NCBI RefSeq assembly: GCF_014905175.1
Contig: NC_057790.1
Span: 16,518,469-16,582,468 of the forward strand
Reading direction: 5' to 3'
DNA from: Aphidius gifuensis
Taxonomy: Eukaryota; Arthropoda; Insecta; Hymenoptera; Braconidae
DNA length: 64,000 nt
A program made the position numbers and the translations under genes. Below, piece by piece: positions 35,062 through 48,000 of this stretch. Below the pieces are notes generated by a model, which saw only the letters and a list, made by a program, of their open reading frames with translations, did not search any database and had not been told where the DNA came from. The first letter of the stretch is position 1, and each line of letters starts with the position of its first letter.

Positions 35062-35763
35062 CTTTATAATAATTTGTCATTTAAAAATAATTAATAAAAC
35101 AAAGAAAATATATAAGTCCTGAAGATAATGGTTTATGTATAATTATAATAAAGATGTCGTACGGATGTCAAATAACGTTACATTTCGACGTCGGTAAGAC
35201 ATCGGATTCCGTTTCGACACTGTGTGTCGGAATGTGACCTAAGATTTCTACCTGGGTTACCATCATGTTATAATATAAATATATTAAAAAAAATAAATAT
35301 GAATGACAGAGATATTAAAAATATTCAGAAATGTCGTTTAAAAACTCCCAAACATACATTAATTTTTATGTAAACAAATAAAGAAAAAATACATATATAT
35401 TATACAATTTGTTTGTCACCATTAAAGTCTCATGATGTTGTGTAAAATATTTTATAATTTAAATACTCTGATAATCGGATACCTTTGTGATATTTTATTA
35501 TACTCTAAAGAAATTAAATTATGAAACGTATATATTATTCTAGAATAGTACTTCTCCATGCTTGATATAATTAAATTAGAGAACATAAAAAAAACCAATG
35601 CAATTTCCAAATAAATTCTAAAAAGAATACTTAAAAATTAATAATGAAAATACATCACTCAGTATGATCAATAAAATTGGTTCAAAATTATTATACAGTC
35701 TATTTGTTTAATTTTTCGATAACTTAATATGATTATTTATTTACTTCAATAATACATTTTGAT

Positions 35764-35769
35764 TTTATT
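35764..35769 (-). terminator. Poly(A) signal of the CPAP3 gene
   Basis: AATAAA on the minus strand lies 33 bases after the stop codon at 35805-35803. Confidence 0.55.
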
Positions 35770-35802
35770 TTCTTCACTTCCTTATGTTGATAACGTATTT
35801 AT

Positions 35803-37554
35803 CTAATTGAATAACCTTGTTCGTGATCGTCGAACGCTCTGAGGCCCAGTAGGATCTTCCTTCATAAATGGTGGCTCACTGTAATATAGTAAATATTTTT
35901 ACTCATTAATAAAAAAATATAATTCAAAAGTAAAATAAATATTAAATGTCATTTGGTGATATTTTCTAATAATTTTTGTAAATATTATGAAATATTATTT
36001 AAAAGTATAATTTGTTCATCAAATTATAACTAATATAGTTATATAAGTTGTACTTAAACTTTCACGTACAATGAGAAAAACTATATCTTCACATATCCTC
36101 ACAAAAAAAATTGTTGTTATTACAAACTTGACAGAGTAAAAAACCGAGGCTTAATTTAATTACTCACCATCCGGTTACATTCTCAGCAGCATCACAAGCA
36201 TTTGTTAACTCATTGAAGGCATTCCCTTCACCGCAGCTCAAAAGTCGGGGTTGACCTCGTACACAGAGGTAATAATGCTGACAGTCATGTGGACTACGAA
36301 GAAGACGTATTTCATCTTGCAAAAAACTATTTTGTTCAACTGGCGGGCAGGTGAATTTAAGGTAAGCTGTTACGAAATAAATAAGAACAAACAATTAATC
36401 GTCACATTTTTTAAAAATAATTATTTTAAATAAATAATAAATTACCTTCAGCATTGCAATCTGATACTTGATCAGGATAATCACAACGATATGTGTCTTT
36501 GCTGAAAGCGAGTCCTTCTGGACAATTGAATTCAAAACCAACACCATCAACACAATTCATAAATCGTCCACAATCAACATCATCACCAAGCTTGAAGTAT
36601 CCATACTGATGAGGACAATCATCAGTTGGTGCTGCTCGTTCTAAATGAATAAAACGCAAAATAATAATTAAATTATATAATATAGATTTTTTAGTTTTAT
36701 TTTTAAAAAAAAATAATTTATTCTTACGAAGTTGGGGTCGGCCTTCACAATTGACATCGATGGGATATCCACATGGATAGTTGAATCGAGCGTTAATGTT
36801 AAATAACAAACCATCGGGACATAATTTTTCTGTTGGAACACCGTCGATACACTCAATATAGGCATCACACTGTCCTTGAACAGGATAACGGCCCTGTTTG
36901 TCAGGGCATGATGCTGGAGTGGCTGGTGATGTTACTGGTTTTTTGTTGTAATCAACGCGATTACGATCGACAACCTGTCGTTGACGTTGAAATTGTCCAT
37001 TACCTTAAAAAAATAATATAATTTTACTAATGGAAAAATTGTTCTGTTATTACTTTTATTATTATTATTATTATTATATATCTATGGAATCATCAACGAC
37101 AAAATAATTGCCAGACTCGTTTGTAGAATTTAAAAATTTAAATGTCATCATCGATTTTTTTTAAAACTCGTTTGAGGCCAACCGTATGAGAAAAAAAAAG
37201 TTGAAACATCTTCGCAGTGAATAAATTTACATCATCCGATCTTATATAAAAAATGAGGACACCTAAATCGGTTGACGAGACACGACTTTTTTAAAGTATT
37301 ACTTGTTTTAATTTTAAACTTTATAATTAAAAAATTTAATTGGTTGAAATGATTAATCTCCGAAAACAATTCTATTGACATGTAGTGGTTTTATTTATTT
37401 ATTAATATTTTAACTCAATGTTTCTATAAAATTTGACACAACTTATAAATCTAGTATAATAAATTTTAAACGACAGACAATTTTATTTGTTATACGTACA
37501 AGAGCTTATCACAATGATGGCTAAAATAGCCACGCTGAGAGTTGAATAAGACAT
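35803..37554 (-). CDS. Obstructor/CPAP3-type protein with three chitin-binding domains
   Basis: Exons 37554-37500, 37003-36728, 36640-36446, 36366-36168 and 35878-35803 give 266 residues. The protein has a signal peptide (residues 1-18, STLSVAILAIIVISS) and three CBM14/peritrophin-A domains. Domain 1 spans about 51-104 (CPDKQGRY to PIDVNC), domain 2 about 119-172 (CPHQYGYFKLGDDVDC to QVSDC), and domain 3 about 182-243 (TCPPVEQ to ENVTGC). Each has the six-cysteine pattern. One signal peptide plus three such domains defines the CPAP3/obstructor group, secreted proteins that bind chitin and organise the cuticle of epidermis and trachea. A basic tail (RRSRTRLFN) closes the protein. Which obstructor (A to E) it is I cannot say; the spacing recalls obst-E. 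The last cysteine of domain 3 is split across the final intron. Confidence 0.9.
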
Positions 37555-37611
37555 TTTCGAAAAAAAAACGATCACTTGAAAAATTATTGCTTCACTGGAC
37601 AAGATGAACAA

Positions 37612-37618
37612 CTATATA
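37612..37618 (-). promoter_or_regulatory. TATA-like box of the CPAP3 gene
   Basis: On the minus strand TATATAG lies 58 bases upstream of the ATG, with TCCAGTG (initiator-like) about 22 bases further on. Suggestive only. Confidence 0.4.
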
Positions 37619-38690
37619 GAAGACACCTGATTTTGCCAGCGCCTTTTATCACTTCTGATGAAGGAAAGTGAGAGTGTATTCTCGGTCCTCTTTAAGCAAA
37701 TGGAGGGAGAAGTCGAAAAAAACAGACCCACACATTAATAAAACTTTGGACCTACACGTCTTATTGTATCGTTGATTTTATTAAATTTTATATAATATAA
37801 ATCAATAACTCATTCAACTCACGTGAAAATGAATGCCTGACTCGACAAAGTACAATGATAATTAAACATTTTATTAATTATTATAATAAAATATAGTTAT
37901 TATAATTTAATGCTAAAACAATGCGGATATTTTTTGTCATTGAAATAATAGTTTAATAATGTTCTCATATTAAAAATATTTCCAACAACCGGAAATATAT
38001 CATAATGTATATAAATATTGAAGTCCCATGGATAAATACTTTCCATAAATTTATTTTTTCTACAAGGTAAAATAACTCAAATACTTACGTTTTTCAATAA
38101 AAATAAATTAATAACACAAAAAAAAAAAGAGCTATAGTCAAGAGCGTATCCAATACATACAAAATATCAAAGTTCGTTTTCGATTGCCCTCAGGCATTGT
38201 AGAATTATGATGACATTGACTATCTGAGAAAGAAAGTAGAAATCAACGAAAATTCATTAAACTAAATTTCAAAATATATAACTAGCAAGTCATAGAATTT
38301 TTTATGAAAAATTTTGTATGTTATTTTGGAATTCATATAATATTTTTGAAGAAAATTTTCAAGTTTAAAGTATTACGTGTAATATTTGAATTTTATATAC
38401 TGTACATTTTTTAAAAAAACAGGCATGCACGTTTTTAGTACCTTATGAGTTATGGACTAAAATTCCAGTATTTAATATTAAATTTCAAGTTTTGGTAGTG
38501 TAATTTTTATTGGTGTACTATCTTTTAAGTACTGTGCATTAAAATCCTAGTATATTTTCCATTAAATTTCAGGCTGACATTTTTAACAACGTATAGCTAA
38601 AAGTTTATGACCCCTTAAATTATTACATGTCAAGTCAGGATAGGCACCTTTTAAAATTTTAGTCGTTAATTTTTTAAAATAAACTCCATA

Positions 38691-38764
38691 CTTTGTTGTC
38701 TACCGTCATTTGTTATTTAAAGAAGAGATACAACTGTAGTTATAAATAACGATAGACAACAAGC
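38691..38764 (-). ncRNA. miRNA-precursor-like hairpin (candidate)
   Basis: The arms 38692-38719 and 38740-38763 are inverted copies over about 24 bases with a loop of about 20. On the minus strand the differences between the arms (T opposite G) become G:U pairs: TTGTTGTCTATCGTTATTT pairs with AAATGACGGTAGACAACAA. On the plus strand the same positions are C:A mismatches. That asymmetry favours an RNA made from the minus strand. I do not recognise either arm as a known miRNA. A tiny MITE remnant is the alternative. Confidence 0.35.
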
Positions 38765-39533
38765 GACCTTGTTATATTATTATAATGAAATTCTTGCTCA
38801 GCTTTTTAGACTATACATAAGCAAAAATTTTCAAGCCAAAAAATTGGATAGGATCTTCTAGCCCTATAATATTGAAAAAGATCGGAGATAAAGACGCTGG
38901 ATCTGTGACCCTTAATTGGCGTTATCAGTCATTTATATACTTTTATCGTAAATAAATTTTCAAAATCACAAAATACAAAATATACTTATAAAATTTTAAT
39001 TTACATTAAATATACAAAAAGATAAACAAAATATAAAATGACAATTTGTACATTATACACTTAATGATATGTAAAACGTGAACCAAAGTAAAAAGATTCT
39101 CACATAAGAGTATACAAACTCAGGGTCTTTTTAAGTTATTAAACATAACAAATCACAAATGTTAAAAATTCTCACATACTTTTTATAATATTACTTGATA
39201 AACTTAATACTTATTTTCTTCTCTTATAAAATAAGGAAACGAAATAATGATAGAATATTTTTAAAACTGAGTGTAAAATTAACACGTTATATTACAAAGT
39301 AAGCGTAATAGAATATCCGTTGATAAAACTTTCTTTTCATTTCCGGTAAATTGTTTTTTTTTTTTTTTTTAATATTTACATGATTTACAACGCAGCTCAG
39401 CATGCATGACTATCAACATGAAGAGCCGAATGAATGATTTACATTCGCGATCATAATACTCACATAGATATTTTATACGAAAGTATAAAAAGTTAGATAT
39501 ACATTAATTCTATTCTAAAAATCGAGTCTTTCA

Positions 39534-39539
39534 TTTATT
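39534..39539 (-). terminator. Poly(A) signal of the first lipase gene
   Basis: AATAAA on the minus strand lies 40 bases after the stop codon at 39582-39580. Confidence 0.5.
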
Positions 39540-39579
39540 TATAAAATTGTTGAACTATCAACAGGATTTTAATTTTGAT

Positions 39580-42078
39580 TCAACAGTTATCGACAAAAGA
39601 TGCACTTGAGCCACTATTTATCTCAGCAAATTCTTGTCTACCTGCTGAGCAAAGCTTGCTTGAAAAGTCTGTCTCACGTTTTCTGAAAAAAAAAAGAAAA
39701 TTAATAAAAAAATTTCTTTTAATTTCGTTCAATAACTTACCCTCTTCCTGGTAGCTCCATAATATCAACAAGTATGCTGTCAACATAAAGTCTATCATTA
39801 CACCAAAAAAAGCACAGTGATCTTGGTTGAAGTACATCCATATCATATGCCCAGTGTAACTCTACTCTTCTTATTTTACCAATGTCATTAGCGGCGCCAC
39901 CTGGATGAGCCACAACCATTCTCATTGTCGTGCCATGTTCCAACTTCATATACCCACTGTAAGCAACATCGAAATTTATTTCAACAACTCGAAACTTATT
40001 TCAATTGAATTAAAATAAATTCATGCTGCCTAATTTATTTTACCTTGGTGTTAAGTCCATATTTCGTATGACTCCATTATCAGCATGAAGCGTAACTTTC
40101 ATAAAACCTTGGACCCAACTTTCAGCAGTTGATGGTCTTGCAAGATTAAGTGTTAATCGATAGTGTCTTCCTAAATAAATTGGTGAAAATAAATCGATAT
40201 AAAATATTATCATAAACAAATATACAATGGTATCAAGTCACAACTTACTACAATATGGATCTTCTTTTCCAGTTGAAAAAAAAAATTTACTTCCCAACAA
40301 TGCAGATGCATCTTGTCCCATAGCAATTCTTTTCACCAAAGCTGGACTACTATCAGCATGATAACCCATAATACCACAACTCAGACTACTGTTGCTTTTA
40401 CAAGAAAAACACTCACCTCGTAAAAAACTTGGATAATTACTACACTCATGTGCAACATACTGACACTTTGAATTGATGCTTTCAATAAAAAGCTTGATGG
40501 CCCTGACATGATTGCAGGCAACAAGTACTCTAGAAGCCTCCTCAAGACCCTCACGTATCAAAGTCAATGGTAATGAGGGTGTTGTCTCACTAAGATCTGT
40601 ACATCCTGGCTGCTCTTTACCATTATTTGGATAAAAATCCAAATGACCACATGGTTGACTCATACCGTAACCTGGAAGTCCTTATTTTAACTTCATTACA
40701 TTCGCTCAAATTAAAATAATTATTTTTTATATTTTGTCACTTTAGTGATGCAGCTTTAAAAATATAATTGACTTACCTAGAAAAAATATGCTTTTTCCAT
40801 CAGTATGAATGACATCGACAAGTTGTGCATCCGTCCAATCAAGTCGTAAATGACTTGGCATTCCTTGAAAGTATGGTTCTGCTGGATCTAAACCTGTTAT
40901 TCGACCAATTTCACCCTCTAATTTTTCACCAGCATATCCAGCTGTGTGGGCACCAAGACTATGACCAATGAGATGAACATTACTCATTTCAAGTCCATAA
41001 TTTATCTGAATAAAAATTAAATTATGATATATTATTATTATCTACAAATAAATTAAGATAACCGCATATAAATTAATTATTTAACTCACATGAAGATGTT
41101 GAATGAGATGAGCGATTTCTAATCCTACCAGCCGTGTATTTGCAGTTGCTTGGGTGTACAAAGGAAGACTCCCACCAGCCCAATCGACAATAATAACATT
41201 GTAATCACCATGCTCCAGCAACTCATTTCGCATTTCCTGTAGACAAAAAAAAATTAAATACAAATAAAACACAGTAAAATCAGCTGTTATTTTGGTTTTT
41301 ATTTTTGACAGTACCTTGACCCAATTACTAAGAGGTGTGTCAATAAATCCATGAATGATAAATTTTGTTTTTCTTTTTTTATCAAAGTTAGAGCGTTTTA
41401 TTGACTTGTCCTTAGCTGCAATGAGTACCTGGCCCTAAATCATTTTATTCATTGCTTATTAAACTTTTCAATTAACAAATTAACTTTATATATATAAAAT
41501 CGTATTTGAAAGTTGAACTGACAAGGATGACTCTTTGGTGTTAATTTCTCTCTTTATATAATTGCATATCCGCAAAATTAATTTGAAATTTCCCTACAAT
41601 TACAGACTTGATGCACATATTTAAACTCTGACTTAACGCTTATTACTATCAAAGTAAAATTATTAAAATTATTTGTTTGTCTTACCTCGGTTGGATTGTC
41701 ATTTGTGTAAAGAATAAATCGGGTATTGATAACTTCTCGTGGTAAAGGAAATACATTCAAAGGTCTGTGAATTAAATGATACCAGCTTCTTGTGATATTT
41801 AAACAACCCAGTTCATCATAACAACGAGTTTCATTTTCAACTGAAATTAAATTTAAAAATATTTAAATACTTTTTATATTTCAATCATGTTAAGTAGAAA
41901 GTGATTAATTATATTTACATGGTAACCAAGGAATGTTGACTTCAAGCTTGTCACTTCTTGCCCATTGCCAAGGATCCAATATTCCAGCGGAGCACAAAAC
42001 GGGTGCCACTGCAACAACAATAAGGATCAACAATGCCTTAATCTTCGTATCTTCTTGTCGTTTACCTATCCGTCTCAT
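39580..42078 (-). CDS. Pancreatic-type triacylglycerol lipase with PLAT domain (copy 1)
   Basis: Nine exons give 557 residues: 42078-41919, 41840-41686, 41428-41315, 41236-41090, 41005-40777, 40671-40249, 40170-40044, 39956-39741 and 39682-39580. The protein is a neutral lipase of the alpha/beta-hydrolase fold, expected to hydrolyse ester lipids outside the cell. A signal-type hydrophobic segment lies at residues 15-31 (LLILIVVAVAPVLCSAG). The nucleophile elbow GHSLGAHTAGYAG puts the catalytic serine at 208. Asp232 is in GLDPAEP and His323 in VACNHVRA, so the triad is complete with the family's spacing. From about 411 on (RRHYRLTLNL to VDSILVDIMELPG) the fold resembles a PLAT/lipoxygenase domain as in vertebrate pancreatic and lipoprotein lipases. 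The cysteine-rich linker before it (YPSFLRGECFSCKSN) also fits. A second, related gene lies at 51229-56055 on the same strand. Confidence 0.9.
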
Positions 42079-44855
42079 CCTTGAATTAAAAAAAAAAACA
42101 AAAAAAAAAAAAAAAAAAACGTAAAAGATTAATTTCAACACATTCACTTTTAATTTGCAATAAAATTACACATGGCTTTAAGACTGCCACTGTACGAAGG
42201 ATAAAGGAATGCCTTGAGACTAAATGCACAACAGTGAGTGCTCGATAATTTCGAGTGCATCAACTTGTATACTTACTCAAGTTAAAAAATATTGAGTAAG
42301 TTAATAACAAGAGGCTAGAAAGAAGGAGGTATTACTTCGGACTGAAGAGAAATGAACGGGGATTACATTAATTTTATTAAATAATATGTCAAGTTTATTG
42401 TTGTTAATAAAAATAATTAGAAAATAAAAAATTAACAAATGAATTTAATTTATTAAATTTAAATTTCGAAAGTAACTTGCGAGAAAATGTCATAATAATT
42501 TTTAATTTTTTTGCAACTGATAAAGTTAAATAAACAATTTTTGACGAGTTTTTTAATTTGTAAATATTTTAACATGAAAAAAAGAAAGTATGATATTAGA
42601 TGGAATCAAGATTGAATTTCTTTTTGGTTTATTTTTGTAAATTTATATGTATGTCCTGGATGTCTGATTCACGTGTCTTTTCATGATCATGCAAATCTTT
42701 TTGGGAGTTTCACTTTGTCTCAGTGCATCATTTGTTTCATACATGAAGGCAAGTTAGTTAATAAAAAATTGAATCATATACTATTAGTACATATACGTAA
42801 ATTGTAATTTGGGATTTATTTGGAGTATCTCAAAATTTACAATTCGTTTTTACTCTATTTATATCATATCAAATTAAAAAGAAAATCGAGGACTTTTTCC
42901 AGACTTAATATTTCAATTTTCAATTTCAATTTGCAATTAATATATCAAATATTTTTATGAAACTCAATTCACCGAATTATCTTTATTATTTTCTCGGATT
43001 TTGTAACCCTATATGTGTTGCATAATTCTGATGGTTTAATTTTAATTACTGCGATACTTGTATTTAGTTGTTTATCGTAATTTTTTTCAGCATATTCGTG
43101 TCACTTTTTTGCGCTTATAATAATTGCAGTGATGAATTTTTTAAAGCTATTGCAATGATTGCGTTGAATGAAATAAATATTAAAAATACAAATTTAAACT
43201 TCTATCATACACGAGGAAAAATTATTGCATTAGAAATGAAAACTAAATATTTTTTTTCTCATATTGATTCAATATTTAAATTTCCACAGATTAAAACTTG
43301 AGAACCATCACAACTCAAATATTTGTAACAAAAAAATCTCTCAACATATCACAGTTACAATATATTTGCAGCATTGACTCGTCAATTATTTATATGCTTG
43401 AAAAAACTTTGAAATTTAATAATACAATCTAACAATTGACTACTAATAAACAATAGCACAATATTTGTATCGCAACATGAAAATAGTACTTTTACAGACT
43501 AACGATCGGTTGCATTGTTCTTCTCAATTGGCGCATTCATAAATCCCACTATTGAACCTGTGTATCGATATTCAATACTAGCATTAGATCAAGTTATAAA
43601 GAGGCTTCTATATCATAGATCTTCATACTATACAACGCGGCTGTCGTGTGTTCAAGAAATACTAGACAGCTTTCTTAACTAAAGTTGGTTTTTTGTTGTT
43701 CATTCGCCAATTTTTTTTAATTGTTTTTTTTTTTACTTTAAACGGCTTTTTATTAATTTCAATTCAATTTCAATGTCAATTTATTGTCTATTAGCATAGA
43801 ATATATTAAACTCTTATGCTAGATAAATTTATATTTCATTTTTATTTTGAGTTTTATAACAAAAAAAAATCCCAAAAAATTAAATTTCAGAAAAGTACGT
43901 AAATCTTAAGATTTATTTTTTATTAATTTATTATTTTTGCATTAATTCATTGATCAACATGAGTTAACTATTTGTGCCTGTATCTGTGTATGTCTATATG
44001 TATATGTTTGTGTCTATATTATATTTATCGAATAATCTGGCACAGCTATATACCTTCCACAACTATTATGCAAGTTCCACTCGATGATTATGTCATACAC
44101 GTTATTTAATATTACCACACGCAATATATTTATATTTATACTAATAGAATAGTAATATAAAATAACTTAAAGAAATTTTCGTGTTTGTGTACGTAACATT
44201 TAAAAACTTAAGAGACTAAAGCACGAATTTTACTTGAATAACTTTATAATTTTACTAATATTGCATATTTTTATTTGACCTACAAATATTTTTTTTTTAA
44301 TTGAGTAATTTTTTTTTTATTGTTTGTTGCATTTATTTATATTTCATATAAGTCTCTAAATTGTAATATTTGCACATTGAGAAATAGTTTTTTTTTTTTT
44401 TTTTTTGCCTTGCATGTAATCTGTTGAGTTAAATAAGTTTGTATATTCAAATCACATATTATTTCTACTTGAGTATTTATGGTAACTATCATAATGACCC
44501 TGAATTAGTGATAGCCTTTTTAATCGTCATTCTATATTAAACAAAAAAAAAAAAATTTATCATAAATTTACTGATAAGTAATAGTCCCTTTTCAAACAAC
44601 AAGTATGAATGCTTATAGAAAAAAATTAACTTCTTGCTCTCGTTTTTGTCTATTTTACTAAAACAAATTTATAAACATCATATGTAATTTTTCTAATTAT
44701 TGTATTTATCAACAACATTACATTTTATATTTCTCCATATTAGAGGATTCTTTCCACAAATGTATATGGTAATAAAAAAAAATTCTGTAACCGACGTCAT
44801 TCGAGTATAATTATTATTTCGAAAGGCTGGACCTGTTTCACTTTGGTTGGTATTT

Positions 44856-44877
44856 TTGTTGTTGTTGTTGTTGTTGC
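44856..44877. repeat. (TTG)n microsatellite
   Basis: About seven TTG units in a row. Confidence 0.8.
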
Positions 44878-44940
44878 AAACTTTAAGATGCCTCGTTATG
44901 AACCCAGTTCGATATAATAATGTATGCGTACATGTAATGG

Positions 44941-45009
44941 TTATGACCCAGATTTATCACTCAAGCGTCCTTCCCCCCGGCAATGCTGTACCACTTCCTG
45001 CAGCTTCAT
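44941..45009 (-). other. Short GC-rich open frame of 22 codons, possible first exon or upstream ORF
   Basis: On the minus strand ATG at 45009 opens a frame starting MKLQEVVQHCRGEGRLSD and ending at TAA 44943-44941. It is about 50 percent GC in surroundings of about 25 percent. No family is recognised and no neighbouring exon was found. Confidence 0.2.
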
Positions 45010-48000
45010 TTTAAACTTGTTTATACTTCTTGATATTATACTTATGGCTAAATTATTCACCTCGATGATATCTCTTCACATAAAAGTATACTTATTCGCA
45101 AACATGCGCATAATATACATGATATACATGTATACATAAAGAAAGTCAAAGGCGAAAGCCCGTGATAAAATGGATAGGTATTTTTACTGGATGTTTTTGG
45201 CCGGCGTCACGTCTGTTCAATGTCGACCAAGTCTTTTTCAATAAATTTGTATAATATATGCGGCTACTAAATAGATTTAATACGTCTGTCTAAAAAGACA
45301 TTTCTAGTTAGCTGTCAATTCGGAATCGAACTGGTGTCAATTGGCTATCAACAGTATTCTGGTAATAATCACCGAGTCTGCAATTACCGATTGATTCCTT
45401 ATGGCTCGACACCTTTTCAAATATCATATTTATGTGAATAATAATGTTATTATATACATTCTGGTTATTTGGAGAAGTTGCTATAATAATTTCTTTATAT
45501 TTTCTATTTTTTTTTGTAAGGAACTCAGGAAACGTGTTTATTGTATGGTGTTGAGTAGCTGTTAAATCGGTGTCGACTGAGTGCAACATTGGAGTGTTGA
45601 ATGAGGATCAAATAGGTGTCCACGCATAGGCTATAGGGATTTCTTTATGATTCAGTTTTGAGTTAACATTTCATATTAATTAGTGATTTCTATTTCTAAC
45701 AGTTTATTCGGGGTCATTAACACAAGTCATGGTCAAGAAAATCGTATGATAAATACGTAAAATATTTGTATAAAATAATAAGTGAGTTTGATTAAATTAA
45801 ATGTGTTAACAACAAAATTGATCAATTTATTTCTTTTTACTGAATTATATTTTTAAAAAAGTATTATGTTTGAAGAACCATGGCCAAATGCCTCAAATTC
45901 TGAAACGAGAACGAAAGTCATCAACATACAAATGCACAATTTTTATGTGGACGAGATAAACAAGCCTTTCTTCATGAATACTTTTTAAACTGGTTTCAGC
46001 AGTCACATTAATTTTTCCTGGCCTTCAACCACAAAAACTCTCTTTATCTTTTATATCATTTCACAGCTCTTATACATTGTGTTGTATTTTTAATTGATAT
46101 TATTTATTTATTATATTACTACTTATAAAAAGTCAATCATAATAAAAGCAAAAAAAGTTGCTAAATTATGTAACTTATGTAAACTCTGTCAATAAATTTG
46201 TGACTTTTCCTGGACTACGGAAATTAATATTAATTGATGGCTATAGCATGTGCACTTGCCTACTTTATTACTGTTATATATACACATCACGCTAATAAAG
46301 AAGGATTGTAAAGAGGGGGAAAGTACTCGGCTTTGCTCGTTTGACTTGATACGAAAACCATAATTAGCAACATTCCAATTGTACCACTGAATGATTGAAT
46401 TTCTCTTTGGCCTCAAGGTGAAAAATATTTTGTAATTTCAACTGGATTTTTTATCTATATTTATTTTTTTCACAAAATATTCTACAATTCTTTACATCTA
46501 TGTGAATGTAAACTGATAATTGGTTTGATTCGACTTCACACATCTAATGATGTAGTAAAATTCACGACTAACTCCCACTTACTACAGTAATTTTTCTCAC
46601 TTTTTGTCTGAATTTTTGCTGAAGTCTGCTAGAATATTTCTAACTTCGAGCTAATGCTGTAAATAATTGTAATTTATGGTAATTTTTCAACCAGATATCA
46701 CAAATATATCATTCTTCAATCAAATATATACAAATATTTATTATATTTTTTAATTAGTGAGTGTAATGGTCCTTCGAAATGTATGTATAATTTTTTATTA
46801 AACCATAATTAAAGTATTGTGACGTAATAATAATAAGAGTCGTTGATTATTCATCTAGCTTTAATGCCAAAATTTCGATAAAAAACTTTATGAAAAAAAA
46901 AACCTAAACCAATCTTAAAGCAAGAATTCTCAATCGATCATTCGAATTTACGTAATTATATATTCATAATAATCTTAAGATGGTATAATCATTGAGTTTG
47001 ACCGACCTCAACAAAACTTCGGGTGAAATCGTCTGAAATTATATATGAGCTATATATATGTATTTGATATTTATGCATAGCTGAACATTCATCCTAGCTC
47101 AACAAAAATAAAAATGTATACATCATGAGCACTTTCTTTGATGCAATAATCGATAAATAATCGCATTAATAAAATTATAAAAAAAAAAAGTTTTAAGGAA
47201 GAGTCGTATTTCCTTACGGAAGTAAACATTCACACGGAAAACAATTCTATATAGTCGTCCATTATTTTGTTGTGCAATAAATTCAATTCTCAATTTGCTG
47301 ATCGTTTCTCTCTGACATTATTATTTAATTTTATTTATATTTTTATTTCCTTATTTTGACCTTAAAATTTAAAAATTATGCAATCCATTAAAATTATTAT
47401 ATACAAGTACAATTTTTAACACAAATCGCTTTCTTCACACTTGAGAATTAAAGAGGTTCTCAAAATTGTATTTTAAGTTTCAGCAAAAATATATAACAAT
47501 GAACTGAATGTTTTTAAATTACAACATTTTTTATGTATATTTTTAAGTAATTTTTTTTTGTCTTGTCAGCTTAAGTGGAAAAAATATATACATATATAAA
47601 TTACATTAACAATAAATTTTAATTTCAATTGGAATATATTTGAATTATATTTAGTAACAAATAAAATATACTAAAATTAAATTTGTAATTTTTGATTTAA
47701 TTTTTTATATTCTCTTCACTGAGAGGAAGTGTATTATCAAAAATAAAGTTGTCACGAATTGTTGGATCGGTATGCATGTATATCTAAGTTTATTATGAAA
47801 CTCAAACCTATTATCATCATGTACATCATTATAAATAAATAAACAGAAACTTTAAACCTCACTAGGTAACTATTGAGTTAAATAGCCAAGTAAATAAAGT
47901 TAAAAAAATTTGAAATAAAAATTTCTAAAACAATTTGTTCCAGTAAGCTCAAAGTTTAAAGCATAAATTAAATATTATATACTATGCCCTATACTATGAT

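Larger units (their letters stand above)
32502..35802. other. Intergenic region between Cab45 and the chitin-binding gene
   Basis: It contains an element end at 32830-32910 (TCCAGCGATGGGTAATTTG, the CAGTGATGGGTAA family), a hairpin MITE at 33126-33266, a CTCCGAC-type MITE at 33605-33768, a GC-richer patch at 34370-34640, a possible isolated exon at 34909-35061 (minus) and a CGAC-rich patch at 35158-35262 that looks repeat-derived. The remainder is AT-rich and empty. Confidence 0.45.
37555..39533. other. Intergenic region upstream of the CPAP3 gene
   Basis: AT-rich and without coding frames. The one structured feature is the hairpin at 38691-38764. Confidence 0.5.

Noticed and set aside
34859..35122. 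87-codon plus-strand frame
   Set aside because: No recognisable domain, poor codon pattern, and it overlaps a slightly better minus-strand frame.
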